Shown here piece by piece: positions 52,393-63,178 of a DNA stretch of 64,000 nt; positions within the stretch are counted from its first letter, which is position 1; each line of letters begins with the position of its first letter. Below the pieces are notes generated by a model. The model was not told the origin of the DNA, did no database searches, and saw only the letters and a list, made by a program, of their open reading frames with translations. The DNA is taken from the NCBI GenBank assembly GCA_964019425.1, contig OZ025829.1:186001-250000 (forward strand), read 5' to 3'. This DNA comes from Flectonema sp. DT1601 (lineage: Eukaryota; Euglenozoa; Diplonemea; Diplonemida; Diplonemidae). Made by a program: the position numbers and the translations under genes.

Positions 52393-55086
52393 TCAAATTT
52401 TAAACCTCCCAGCAAATGTAGTGTCTAGCTGATCTCGCTTACTTGCTTCGGGTGAGCTCTCTCCTGATTGATTGAATAACAGTGATTCTGACTTGTAATC
52501 AGTACCCTCCCTAACATCCATCGGATCTGGCATTGAGCTGTACATTGAGAGTGAAGGACTACCCACATCATCAAAGGCGTTATCGCCAGAGAAAAACGAA
52601 TTCTTCTTTTCCCAAACTCCGTCTTGTAGACGTCCTCTTCGCTTCTTATAAACAAGGAAGAGGTCTGTGACCATGTCGATAACTCCCTTAACGATGAGAA
52701 GTATAAATAAGATACTAAAAATACTATTCCCAAGTCCGAAAGTCCAATTGCTGTAATCCTCGCTGTAGTAACCGCCTCCCCAGATGAACAGAGCGACAGC
52801 AGTGGTGGTGTAAAAGATTGGAAAGAAGACATCATCGCGTCCTCTCGCATACGGCCGAGTCCACCCATCCACAACCGCAATTGAAATGTGAAGGATTCCG
52901 AGACCAATCTTGATGTTCCCACACGCTCTCATCGATCCCGTCTCGATGATGTTCATAGCACCAATCGCAAACTGGAGGACAAATCGAAAAATAGCAAACC
53001 AACAACACGCCTGTGAATACGGTTTCACCATACTGGTGTAACGATTGTACCACTCATCCGTCTTACTCTCACTCACCCACTCTCCACTTCCTATGAAGAA
53101 CACTAAAGACTTGCTGCTCAGAACTTCATCCTTCTCGTAGTGTCCTTTCTCAGGCACAGCCTTCCTGATGTTGTACGCTGTCAAACCCGGTACCACAATG
53201 CAGAAGATGGCCGTCGCGATACCCGCGAAGCAGAATCCCGTGTTCGGCGGCCGAAGCATCAAATGAATTGCAGCGAAAACAGTTCCCTGATACTGCAACA
53301 AGAAGAAGAACAACGCAACAGATGGGAATCGTGTCAGACCCTTCGCAGAGAGCAGGGCGGCAACAGGAAGCATGCTCGGAAGACACTTGAACACGATCAA
53401 CACAACGAGATACGTGAGGAGTGTAACTCCAGCAGCAATACTAAGATTTCCTACAATTACTCCAAGGTACAACGAGTCAGCGACTTCCAATCCAGTCGGG
53501 TGGAGAAGGAAAGGGAGCTCCGCCTCTCCATCACAAGTCTGACTCGCCACCAATGCGAGTGATTGAGCAGCTGCTGCTGAACTCGCACTGCCAGAAAGTG
53601 CTGCAACGATCCCACCGGTAGCTCCCAAACCAGATGCGAACGATGATGACTCCGACTTCACTCGAATAGCACACTTTCCCTCAACAGCTTCAGTACCAAT
53701 CACAAAGGTCAGTGAAAGCGTTGCTGTTTCTGAACTACTTGCAGCGAAGTCCTTATGTCCAATGGCGAATCCCCCACTTGTGCTCCCCAAGAATCCTTCT
53801 TGCCCTGATGCCCACAACATTCCCTTTTCCAAACTGGGCTCACTCGAAGTCACTGCAAAACCCGTCAGCTTGCCATCGATTGACGTACTTCCCCGAGTGA
53901 TGTTGTACTTCACTGAGACTTCCGAATTCTTAACAACAAGTTGAGTAACTTCATCAGGACAGGTTAAACTGACTGACAGTACTCCAGTTGGCACCGCAGT
54001 TGGAGTTGCTGTTGGTACGCTCGTGGTGGGAGGAACACCAGTGGGGACCGCTGTAGGCACAGCTGTTGGCGTCGGAATAGCAGTAGGCACAACTGTCGGT
54101 ACACTCGTGGGCACCGAAGAAGGAACAGCAGTAGGGATTGCCGTAGGTACCACAGTTGGTACTGCTGTCGGCGTGTTCGTCGGTATGGCAGTTGGTACTG
54201 CTGTGGGAGGAATAGCAGTAGGGATTGCCGTAGGTACCACAGTTGGTACTGCCGTCGGAGGCACACCAGGCGTGTTCGTCGGTATGGCAGTTGGTACTGC
54301 TGTGGGAGGAATAGCAGTTGGTATTGCTGTCGGCACTTCAGTTGGTGGTATCGCTGTGGGCACAGCTGTCGGTGGAGCACCAGGTGTGTTTGTCGGCACC
54401 GCGGTAGGGATTGCAGTGGGAACTGTGGTAGGCACGGCAGTTGGCACGGCAGTTGGCACGGCAGTTGGCACGGCAGTTGGCACGGCAGTTGGCACCGCAG
54501 TAGGCGGTATAGCAGTTGCTGGTATTGTAGTGGGAACCGCTGTGGGCACAGTAGTCGGTGTAGCTGTCGGTACTAAAGTTGAAGGTATAAAATCATAATC
54601 AATCGTAAACTTGAAGTCAGTCCAAATAATATATCCCACAGCGGCACCAAGATTGTTTTCCCTATTAGTAACGGTGATGGTGAAATCGGTCGCGGAAGCG
54701 CAAGTAAGTTCAGGAAGAGTACAAACTTTCGGATTTAGTTTGTAATTCAAACCGCATTTAACTTCGTGATCTGCTAAGCAGCGAAGATCATCAACAACAA
54801 GGCAGGTCGTGCTGCAAGAATCTCTGCATTCTTCAGTCTTTGTCTCGCAGTAGTTAAACTGATAGTCAGCATCTGAGCCGGGTCCTAGAGTCAAAATACC
54901 GAGATTGTGCTCTCTGTCTGCTTTCACAACAAAGATTCTAGTGATTGAAACTTTACCAGGACCAAGACCTGTTGAAATAGGCATCGTGCAAGACTCGCCT
55001 TCCTTTGCATCGCAAACACCCGAAAACTGAATACTCTGTACACAAACTACTATCAACAACAATAACAGTAAAACAACATAATTCAT
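52393..55086 (-). CDS. Surface protein family, gene C (short stalk)
   Basis: 897 residues. Signal peptide ([19 protein letters not shown]), head with the shared [20 protein letters not shown] motif and part of its DNA identical to gene A (CTLPELTC region), then the shortest stalk of the family (about 163-365) containing one pure AVPT run and several TPG hinges. Much of the hinge-rich half matches the membrane-proximal stalk of gene B almost exactly. The core carries variants RGSTSID, AASSSE and FIWGGG. The tail and 3' flank are near-identical to gene A ([17 protein letters not shown] ... GRFKI). So C combines an A-like tail, a B-like stalk and its own head. The acceptor AAACTACAG lies 5 nt before the ATG. 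Confidence 0.85.
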   Translation of the reverse strand: MNYVVLLLLLLIVVCVQSIQFSGVCDAKEGESCTMPISTGLGPGKVSITRIFVVKADREHNLGILTLGPGSDADYQFNYCETKTEECRDSCSTTCLVVDDLRCLADHEVKCGLNYKLNPKVCTLPELTCASATDFTITVTNRENNLGAAVGYIIWTDFKFTIDYDFIPSTLVPTATPTTVPTAVPTTIPATAIPPTAVPTAVPTAVPTAVPTAVPTAVPTTVPTAIPTAVPTNTPGAPPTAVPTAIPPTEVPTAIPTAIPPTAVPTAIPTNTPGVPPTAVPTVVPTAIPTAIPPTAVPTAIPTNTPTAVPTVVPTAIPTAVPSSVPTSVPTVVPTAIPTPTAVPTAVPTGVPPTTSVPTATPTAVPTGVLSVSLTCPDEVTQLVVKNSEVSVKYNITRGSTSIDGKLTGFAVTSSEPSLEKGMLWASGQEGFLGSTSGGFAIGHKDFAASSSETATLSLTFVIGTEAVEGKCAIRVKSESSSFASGLGATGGIVAALSGSASSAAAAQSLALVASQTCDGEAELPFLLHPTGLEVADSLYLGVIVGNLSIAAGVTLLTYLVVLIVFKCLPSMLPVAALLSAKGLTRFPSVALFFFLLQYQGTVFAAIHLMLRPPNTGFCFAGIATAIFCIVVPGLTAYNIRKAVPEKGHYEKDEVLSSKSLVFFIGSGEWVSESKTDEWYNRYTSMVKPYSQACCWFAIFRFVLQFAIGAMNIIETGSMRACGNIKIGLGILHISIAVVDGWTRPYARGRDDVFFPIFYTTTAVALFIWGGGYYSEDYSNWTFGLGNSIFSILFILLIVKGVIDMVTDLFLVYKKRRGRLQDGVWEKKNSFFSGDNAFDDVGSPSLSMYSSMPDPMDVREGTDYKSESLLFNQSGESSPEASKRDQLDTTFAGRFKI

Positions 55087-55729
55087 AATGCCTGTAGTTT
55101 AATATTTGTTAAAAAGAAATAATGAGGAGGCTCAGATAGTGTGTTTATGTGTTTATGTGTTTATGTGTTTATGTGTTTATGCCTTCTTTCTTTTTTTTCC
55201 TGTAAGAGAAAAGAACAAGTTCCAACGGCGTGTGACACAAATCACTGATCACAATTTGCAAAATACGACCATTAATATGAAGAATAGAAGAAAAGGGAAA
55301 GGAAGTGGCCCGTGATGGCTAGTTTTTTTTTTTTTTTTTTCCCTTCCTCCTCTTCTTTTTCGATGATTTGTATGTGTGCTGTGTGTTGGTGCAAGTGGGA
55401 GAGACGAAAATAAATAAACAAATTCAAGAACTGTGAAAAAGACACAAGAAATGCCTTTACACAATCAAGAACTGTCCGTATTCCTAAATAATGAAGTGGG
55501 TACAGTTGACCGAAACAGAAAACAACACACAGATAGATTTTGGATTCCAACCAAAGACGAAAATGTCTCAGATGCTGAGAACAATTAAAGAGTTTTGGGG
55601 GAACTGTATATCCCTTACCGTAGAGGTGCTTTAATAGTAAAAAAAACATCTTTTTTTAAAAAAAAAAGGATATTGTTGTTCTCTCTCTTGTTAAATTCCC
55701 GACAACTGTAGTCTTTTCATTTTCATTAA

Positions 55730-55860
55730 GTGCAGTACGGAATCATCGACATATTGTTAAAAATAATCGTGAGCCCTGGATACTCAAACCCAGGGTATTT
55801 AACACAGCAGAGTTTCACTCCACGGCAAGGTTCACCTATCACTTGTAATAAAGAAACAAC
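55730..55860. repeat. Diverged dispersed intergenic repeat
   Basis: Shares AATCGTGAGCCCTGG, an internal CCCTGG/CCAGGG pair, ACAGCAGAGT and GGTTCACCTAT with the copies near 39.2 and 51.5 kb. The stem-forming pairs are kept while the sequence changes. Confidence 0.5.
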
Positions 55861-58800
55861 ATGATGCTTTTCAAAAAAAAAAAAAAAAAAAAAAAAAAGT
55901 CCAGGAGGGGTTCACTATAAACTCGTCATTTAATCTCGCCTTACTCAGTTATTGGATCCTTGAAGAGTTGGTACTCGCATGTTGGGTAGTAAGTCTCAGA
56001 CGACTACCAATTTGAATTTTTTTTTTTTTTTTCTCTATTCTATATTGAACAAGTTGGTAGCAGAAGTAAGCTGGAGTTCTGAAATATTTTTGTACAACAG
56101 AAGAACTCAGAAAAAACTCACTCCCATGACGCAAGCCAGACCAAGAAGATACCTAAAGCCAGGGATATAAATCAGAATTTGTTCTGCCCATTTCTATAAA
56201 AACGCTGTGAAATAACGTAATTTCAGAGACTCGCAATTTATTGAGAATGCGTAAAGGGTTTGTTTTTTTGTGGGAATCGAAGACTACAAAAAGAACACAA
56301 TTACCTTTTCTAACATTACTCATAATGAATACCGTTCCTCCCATTCATATATAAAATGGGGTAGAGGAGTAAGCAAAGGAAACTGAAGTTACTTACAAAG
56401 GACAACTCCTCAGATAAACCGTATTCTTCATCCATCAGGTTTGTCGATCGCTGAACAGTGTGAAAGAAAAAAAAGAAGAAAAAAAAAGAGGAAAGGGAAG
56501 GAAAGGAAAGGAAATAGTAAAAAAAGAAACCGTATCATGGTTGAAACCTAATCTAGTTAACAGAATGATGAGTAACTCACATAACTAAAGGTTTAATCCG
56601 GAGGTCAAAGTGACCTGAATTGTGGTTTTAGATTTCGGCAAAAAAAAAAAAAAAAAAAAACATAACAAATCAAATTTAGATTAAATTGCATGCTTTTTGT
56701 TACCTAAGAATACACAACGAGGAACACAGCTTTCTTACTACGGAAAATACGTTACCTGGACTGATACCAAAGCTGGTCAAGCTGCAGGCGAAAAGTTCGT
56801 AGTGCACGAAGCCAAGTTTTCACACTGTCGCTATCAACCTTATTGGGTTGAACGCACGACGTTTTTAACTAAAATATTAAAAAAAAAAAAAAAAATACGT
56901 TTTGAATAAGTTTAAAGAGACAATCAAAGACTACAACAAGAATTAGAAAAGGGGAAAGGTAACTTCTAAAAACTAAGATAAAACCTCAAAAAAAATGGCT
57001 GATAATTGAAGCCAAAGGTTCCACTAATCTGACTACAACTAGAAGTCGTTGTTCCCATCTCCAGGAAAACATTCACGAGAGAATGCAAAGGTAGCTATTT
57101 GCAACCTTGAGACTCGCTGACAAGAAAAGACAAACAATCGCATGGCCCAATGTGTCCAGGTACGGTACGATGCTGCTTTCCACATTTCTAAAACTTCAAC
57201 ACACAAAAAAAAAAAAAAAAAAAAGAATCTACTGACACATAACCAACTAAGAATACGGTAAAACGTTTTCACATAATTTTTATTAAATAAATGAACTAAG
57301 GAAGTGCTAGTTGGAGATTGTGAACTCATCCAGTACGACTAATTGGAGTAATAAAAAAGAAACAAATTCCACATGACGTAGGCATGCCTGAGAACTAGTA
57401 GTTGTTAGGAAAAAAAAATATGAAAAAACTAGATTCTTAGACTACAATACTAAGTAAGTGGACAGACAAGACAAGATCCTAGACTGAAAGTAACCTCCAG
57501 AAATCACTGCACGTTAGACAACCACATGGACATCATTATTTTCAGTTTGGAACCGTTTAAAATGTACACCGATACAACAGCTCGAGCGAGATCAAATATT
57601 GTAATTCGGATAACAAACTATGTAGACCACAATACTATTTGCGTAAACAGTTCGAAATGAACAAATTATCGCGTTATTAAAAGCCTTGGTTTACTGATCT
57701 TTTTGAAAAAGAGAGAAAAGAAAACATTCCCAATTCAGATCAAATACTCTACTTAAAAGGGAAGAAGACTGACAGGATTTTCATAAAATAAATTCATTTA
57801 TTGGATTGTATTGTATCTAGAACTACTAATTTGGCAACTAGTAATTCTTGATATATTGATAGGGGGGATCATATCGGTGAGAACTTAGAAAAATACTGTA
57901 ACCCAGCGAAAGGCAACAGCAAGGGAAAAAAAAGGGGGGGGAGGAGGAAGGAAAAAAAAAAAGAAGAAGTGTTCATGATTCCCATGGATTTTAACTGAAG
58001 TAATACACCACACATTCTTCAGAACAACCGATCCTAAAAAGAGAACTGATTTCCATCAGCAGATCTGTGCGTTCCGTTTTTTTTTTTTTTTTTTTTCCTC
58101 GATTTTACTTCCCCTGAAAAAATCGCTACAGACATTTTCACTTCGTAGCGACAATTTGACAGCAGCTTTAGTTTAGTCCAAAGGTTGATATGATGCCCAG
58201 GCTTAATGCTGCGCAGGAACAGTGTGATTTTCACATCTTTTTCGTAATACAAAAATGCTAAGTAGGAAGTGTTACTCGTGTGTGTGTGTGTTTCCAGTTA
58301 CCTTACAGGATAATTGGTTAACGGTGTTTATAAGTAGTTTCAAGTCGGTGTTCTGACCCTATGGTGAGAAAGATTTTTTTTTTTTTGGGTCGGTGTTTTT
58401 GAAGAAGGTGTAATAATAATAATAATAAAAATAATAATAACAAAAACAGAACAAATAAAAAACACATCCATCCATCAAGTACGCTCGTATCTTTATTCGG
58501 TAATTTGATATTTTTTTTTTTTTTTTTTTTTTTTTGGAAAATAATCAATTCTTAGTTCGACATCCGTAGGAGTTAAATCCCGAGGAGGGAAGTTAAGAAG
58601 CTGACATTTTTATTTTAATCATATCATACCATCTTAGATTTAGCTCCAAGACATACTTGCTACCGTTAGTATTAGTTTTGATACAAATTTAATCTTCTCG
58701 TGCTCGGCTGATATAAACAAAACTACAACAAATAATTCACAGTTTTAGCGACGCGTCTTTTACCTGTTTATGAAAACCGAATGCCGAATTCCAACATGCT

Positions 58801-58868
58801 TGTCAGTTACTTAATAATCAGAAAAAGGGGGTCGCTAAAAAAAGAAATTATAATTATTGCTAAGACTC

Positions 58869-58920
58869 AGTTAGCAAGTCCAGAACTGATGAATGCAGGG
58901 GGGTCTACGCAACCCCCATA
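58869..58920. repeat. 50-bp direct repeat, downstream of gene D
   Basis: AGTTAGCAAGTCCAGAACTG, then ATG.A.GCAGGGGGG and TCTACGCAACCC, matching 62890-62942 with a few changes. The two copies bracket gene D in direct orientation. Confidence 0.8.
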
Positions 58921-59586
58921 ACACGAAAGAAAATGACCAGGTCGTTACCCTAATCATCTAAAACATTAATGACGCAAGGGGCTTACCGAAGGCCTTAAAG
59001 GGAAGGAACAGAATCAAAAGAAACCTGAAATTGAGTCAGTTTTAGGTCTTAACTGCTGCGGACCAGACTTGACTTGCTCACCAGCGTACAATCACTAGTT
59101 GTACACAGCCTGCTGTTTTTGGAGTAACACACTACAAAAAAAAAAAAAAAAAAAAGGCACATCAAAATTGTTCACTAAGACAAAATAATCAAAAAAATAA
59201 CGATATTCGCCCTAATAATAAAAAAAAAAAAACAATAGTTTTAAACAAATAAAATAAAAATGCAAAAAAAAAAAAAAAAAAAAAAAACACGGAATAAAAA
59301 AAAAGAGTGGAGGGGGTAAAGAAGATTGATAACTAAACACGTTCAAAAGGAATAGTAGTAAAATAGAGTGCTGCGAGAACTTTGGAGAATTAGCGAAGCA
59401 CGTAACCAGATTAAGAGACAAAAACATAATTCAGCGTATAGTAACAAACAACAGATTCCTATCTTATCTCTTTCAAAAAAAAAAAAAGAGAGAGAGAACA
59501 AAAAAAAAAAAAAAAAAAAATATCACTCGCTGGTTTTTGCCCCACAGAGGCAGAACACAACAACAGCAACCTGTCATTCTTAGGTC

Positions 59587-62500
59587 TCAGATTTTAAAAG
59601 TTCCCTTCGACATACTTAGATTCATTTGATCAGATATTCTGTGCTGAGGTAACAATGATGATGGAGAGTGGTGTCTAGACTTATTTAGCGACCTGTTTGA
59701 AATATTTGGAGAATCCATCTCTGCACAAAAACCATTGTCATTCGCTTCAGGCATCGAACTGTACAATGAAACTGATGGGTTCTCTTCATCACCGTGAAGC
59801 AAGTTATCACTAACAAATGGATCTTCTTTTGAATCCCAGATCTTCTTTTGTAGACGTGTTCGGCGATTCTTACAAATAACAAAGAAATCGAATGCCATGT
59901 CTAACGCGCCTTTGATAATTAAAAGGATAAAACAGATCCCAAATATGGCATTTGAAGCCCCAAACGACCAGTTGCTGTAATTCTCGCTGTAGTAACCGCC
60001 TCCCAAGATGAACAGAGCGACAGCAGTGATGGTGTAAAAGATTGGAAAGAAGACATCATCGCGTCCTCTCGCATACGGCCGAGTCCACCCATCCACAACC
60101 GCAATTGAAATGTGAAGGATTCCGAGACCAATCTTGATGTTCCCACACGCTCTCATCGATCCCGTCTCGATGATGTTCATAGCACCAATCGCAAACTGGA
60201 GGACAAATCGAAAAATAGCAAACCAACAACACGCCTGTGAATACGGTTTCACCATACTGGTGTAACGATTGTACCACTCATCCGTCTTACTCTCACTCAC
60301 CCACTCTCCACTTCCTATGAAGAACACTAAAGACTTGCTGCTCAGAACTTCATCCTTCTCGTAGTGTCCTTTCTCAGGTACAGCCTTCCTGATGTTGTAC
60401 GCTGTCAAACCCGGTACTACGATGCAGAAGATGACCGTCGCGATACCCGCGAAGCAGAATCCCGTGTTGGGCGGCCGAAGCATCAAATGAATTGCAGCGA
60501 AAACAGTTCCCTGATACTGCAACAAGAAGAAGAACAACGCAACAGATGGGAATCGTGTCAGACCCTTCGCAGAGAGCAGGGCGGCAACAGGAAGCATGCT
60601 CGGAAGACACTTGAACACGATCAACACAACCAGATACGTGAGGAGTGTAACTCCAGCAGCAATACTAAGATTTCCTATAATTACTCCAAGGTACAACGAG
60701 TCAGCGACTTCCAATCCAGTCGGGTGGAGAAGGAAAGGGAGCTCCGCCTCTCCATCACAAGTCTGACTCGCCACCAATGCGAGTGATTGAGCAGCTGCTG
60801 CTGAACTCGCACTGCCAGAAAGTGCTGCAACGATCCCACCGGTAGCTCCCAAACCAGATGCGAACGATGATGACTCCGACTTCACTCGAATAGCACACTT
60901 TCCCTCAACAGCTTCAGTACCAATCACAAAGGTCAGTGAAAGAGTTGCTGTTTCTGAATAACTTGCAGCGAAGTCCTTATGTCCAATGGCCAATCCCCCA
61001 CTTGTGCTCCCCAAGAATCCTTCTTGCCCTGATGCCCACAACATTCCCTTTTCCAAACTGGGCTCACTCGAAGTCACTGCAAAACCCGTCAGCTTGCCAT
61101 CGATTGACGTACTTCCCCGAGTGATGTTGTACTTCACTGAGACTTCCGAATTCTTAACAACAAGTTGAGTAACTTCATCAGGACAGGTTAAACTGACTGA
61201 CAGTACTCCAGTTGGCACCGCAGTTGGAGTTGCTGTTGGTACGCTCGTGGTGGGAGGAACACCAGTGGGAACCGTTGGCACGGCTGTAGGGATAGCGGTG
61301 GGAGCAGTTGTCGGAAGGGCAGTTGGAATCGTTGTGGGCACAGCTGTCGGTGGCACACCAGGTGCGTTTGTAGGTACAGCAGTTGGAATGACAGTAGGAA
61401 CAGCAGTAGGAACCACCGTAGGGATAGCGGTTGGTATAGCTGTTGGTGGCACACCAGGTGTGTTTGTAGGTACAGCAGTTGGAATGACAGTGGGAACAGC
61501 AGTAGGAATCGCTGTAGGGATAGCGGTTGGTACAGCTGTGGGTGGCACCCCAGGTGTGTTTGTTGGCACGGCTGTAGGGATTGCAGTGGGAACAGCTGTA
61601 GGCACAACAGTTGGAATTGCTGTAGGAACCACTGTAGGAACTGCCGTAGGTATAGCTGTTGGCACAGCTGTCGGCGGTGCACCAGGTGTATTTGTTGGTA
61701 CGGCTGTAGGGATAAATGTCGGCACCGCAGTCGGCACAGCCGTTGGGATTGCTGTCGGTATGGCAGTAGGAACCGCCGTAGGTATAGCTGTTGGCACAGC
61801 TGTCGGCGGTGCACCAGGTGCGTTTGTTGGTACGGCTGTAGGGATAAATGTCGGCACTGCGGTCGGCACAGCCGTTGGGATTGCTGTCGGTATGGCAGTA
61901 GGAACCGCTGTGGGGATCGCTGTAGGCACAGCTGTAGGTGGAGCACCAGGTGCGTTTGTCGGCACCGCTGTAGGGATTGCAGTGGGAACTGCGGTAGGAA
62001 CTGTTGTCGGCACCGCTGTTGGGACTGCAGTTGGCGTGGCAGTTGGAACCGCTGTTGGTACAGCAGTCGGAACTGCAGTTGGCACGTTGGTCGGCACGTT
62101 GGTCGGAACGTTGGTCGGCACGTTGGTCGGCACGTTGGTCGGCACGTTGGTCGGCACGTTGGTCGGCACGTTGGTCGGAACGTTGGTCGGCACCGCGGTC
62201 GGCACAGCTGTAGGAACTGCCGTTGGGACTGCTGTTGGCACGGCGGTGGGAACGTCAGTCGGCACAGCTGTTGGTACAGCTGTCGGCACTAGAGTTGGGA
62301 CAGGCGTGAAATCATAATCTATTGTGAATTCTAACACATTCCATCGTACTTCCGATGCAAAGGGACGCTTTGTACTGTCATCCTTGTTGGTTACTGTAAT
62401 CGTGAAGTCTTGAGGAATAGTACAAGTTAATTGTGGTAAACTACAAGGCCCAGCACCAGGATCTGAATCAATGTTAACACCACACTTTACTTCATGATTA

Positions 62501-62802
62501 TCTTGACAGTAGTGAGAACACAAAAGTTGCGTGCAAGAGTCTCTGCATATTTCTTTTTGTGTTTGGCAGTAGGTGAAGTCGTAGTCACCATCAGAAGACG
62601 CTCCAAGACTCAGTGAATTATCTCTATCACCCTTCACTATAAATATTCTTGTCACCTGTACGGTCCCTGCACCAAGAGAATCAATTGTCAAAGTGCAAGA
62701 CTTATTCCTTTCAGCATTACAAGTTCCTCTGTATTGGATGGCAGTACCAAAACCTACAAACAACCACAACGCTAAGAAGACTCTCATCATTCCACTTATC
62801 AT
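59587..62802 (-). CDS. Surface protein family, gene D
   Basis: 1071 residues. Its head is the most diverged (CNAERNKSCTLTIDSLGAGT; DGDYDFTYCQTQKEICRDSC; CSLPQLTCTIPQDFTITV). The stalk (about 164-519) includes nine consecutive NVPT units and three long modules ending [13 protein letters not shown] or [13 protein letters not shown]. The core is again near-identical to the others with variants RGSTSID, AASYSE and FILGGG, but diverges from the last span onward (NYSNWSFGASNAIFGICFIL). The tail is unique yet keeps SLYSSMPEAND and ends GTFKI. The acceptor CCTAAACAG lies 7 nt before the ATG. Same inferred role as genes A-C. Confidence 0.85.
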   Translation of the reverse strand: MISGMMRVFLALWLFVGFGTAIQYRGTCNAERNKSCTLTIDSLGAGTVQVTRIFIVKGDRDNSLSLGASSDGDYDFTYCQTQKEICRDSCTQLLCSHYCQDNHEVKCGVNIDSDPGAGPCSLPQLTCTIPQDFTITVTNKDDSTKRPFASEVRWNVLEFTIDYDFTPVPTLVPTAVPTAVPTDVPTAVPTAVPTAVPTAVPTAVPTNVPTNVPTNVPTNVPTNVPTNVPTNVPTNVPTNVPTAVPTAVPTAVPTATPTAVPTAVPTTVPTAVPTAIPTAVPTNAPGAPPTAVPTAIPTAVPTAIPTAIPTAVPTAVPTFIPTAVPTNAPGAPPTAVPTAIPTAVPTAIPTAIPTAVPTAVPTFIPTAVPTNTPGAPPTAVPTAIPTAVPTVVPTAIPTVVPTAVPTAIPTAVPTNTPGVPPTAVPTAIPTAIPTAVPTVIPTAVPTNTPGVPPTAIPTAIPTVVPTAVPTVIPTAVPTNAPGVPPTAVPTTIPTALPTTAPTAIPTAVPTVPTGVPPTTSVPTATPTAVPTGVLSVSLTCPDEVTQLVVKNSEVSVKYNITRGSTSIDGKLTGFAVTSSEPSLEKGMLWASGQEGFLGSTSGGLAIGHKDFAASYSETATLSLTFVIGTEAVEGKCAIRVKSESSSFASGLGATGGIVAALSGSASSAAAAQSLALVASQTCDGEAELPFLLHPTGLEVADSLYLGVIIGNLSIAAGVTLLTYLVVLIVFKCLPSMLPVAALLSAKGLTRFPSVALFFFLLQYQGTVFAAIHLMLRPPNTGFCFAGIATVIFCIVVPGLTAYNIRKAVPEKGHYEKDEVLSSKSLVFFIGSGEWVSESKTDEWYNRYTSMVKPYSQACCWFAIFRFVLQFAIGAMNIIETGSMRACGNIKIGLGILHISIAVVDGWTRPYARGRDDVFFPIFYTITAVALFILGGGYYSENYSNWSFGASNAIFGICFILLIIKGALDMAFDFFVICKNRRTRLQKKIWDSKEDPFVSDNLLHGDEENPSVSLYSSMPEANDNGFCAEMDSPNISNRSLNKSRHHSPSSLLPQHRISDQMNLSMSKGTFKI
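61245..62305 (-). repeat. Stalk minisatellite of gene D
   Basis: 12-bp units. At 62080-62190 nine near-exact copies of GGTCGGCACGTT (+ strand) encode PTNV steps found in no other gene. At 61650-61960 a module of about 130 bp is duplicated. Confidence 0.9.
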
Positions 62803-63144
62803 TGTTGTTACTGTTTAGGAATTATTAGATAACAAAAGTTTAAACAAAATCAATCAAACAGATATCCTTCACTCATACGAAACAATAAATAGTTAGCAAG
62901 TCCAGATCTGATGACCGCAGGGGGGGTCTACGCAACCCACATCAGTAGAGTCCAATCACAGATATTGCCCAGAGACTAACAGGTCGAAAAAAAACAAAAG
63001 ATCAAGCGGGGGTAAAACTGTTTTAAGCATATTTATAAAGACATAAATATATGCATTGCATCTAAATTAAGACATCAGTAATTTATGACACAGTTGAGGG
63101 ATGTAATGAGATCAATATTTTTTTTCTGTTCCAATGTGTAAAAA

Positions 63145-63178
<34 letters not shown>

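Larger units (their letters stand above)
55087..59586. other. Intergenic, 4.5 kb between genes C and D
   Basis: Includes five tandem GTGTTTAT units at 55140-55182, a diverged dispersed repeat (55730-55860), a short TG run near 58278 and a 50-bp repeat at 58869-58920 that recurs upstream of gene D. A + strand frame at 56697-56909 (contains YYGKYVTWTDTKAGQAAGEK) has coding-like composition but no splice or family support and is not called. Confidence 0.5.

Noticed and set aside
57039-57329. Minus-strand 96-residue frame
   Set aside because: Contains a Phe run from a homopolymer; the flanking halves show no family resemblance and there is no acceptor near the ATG.
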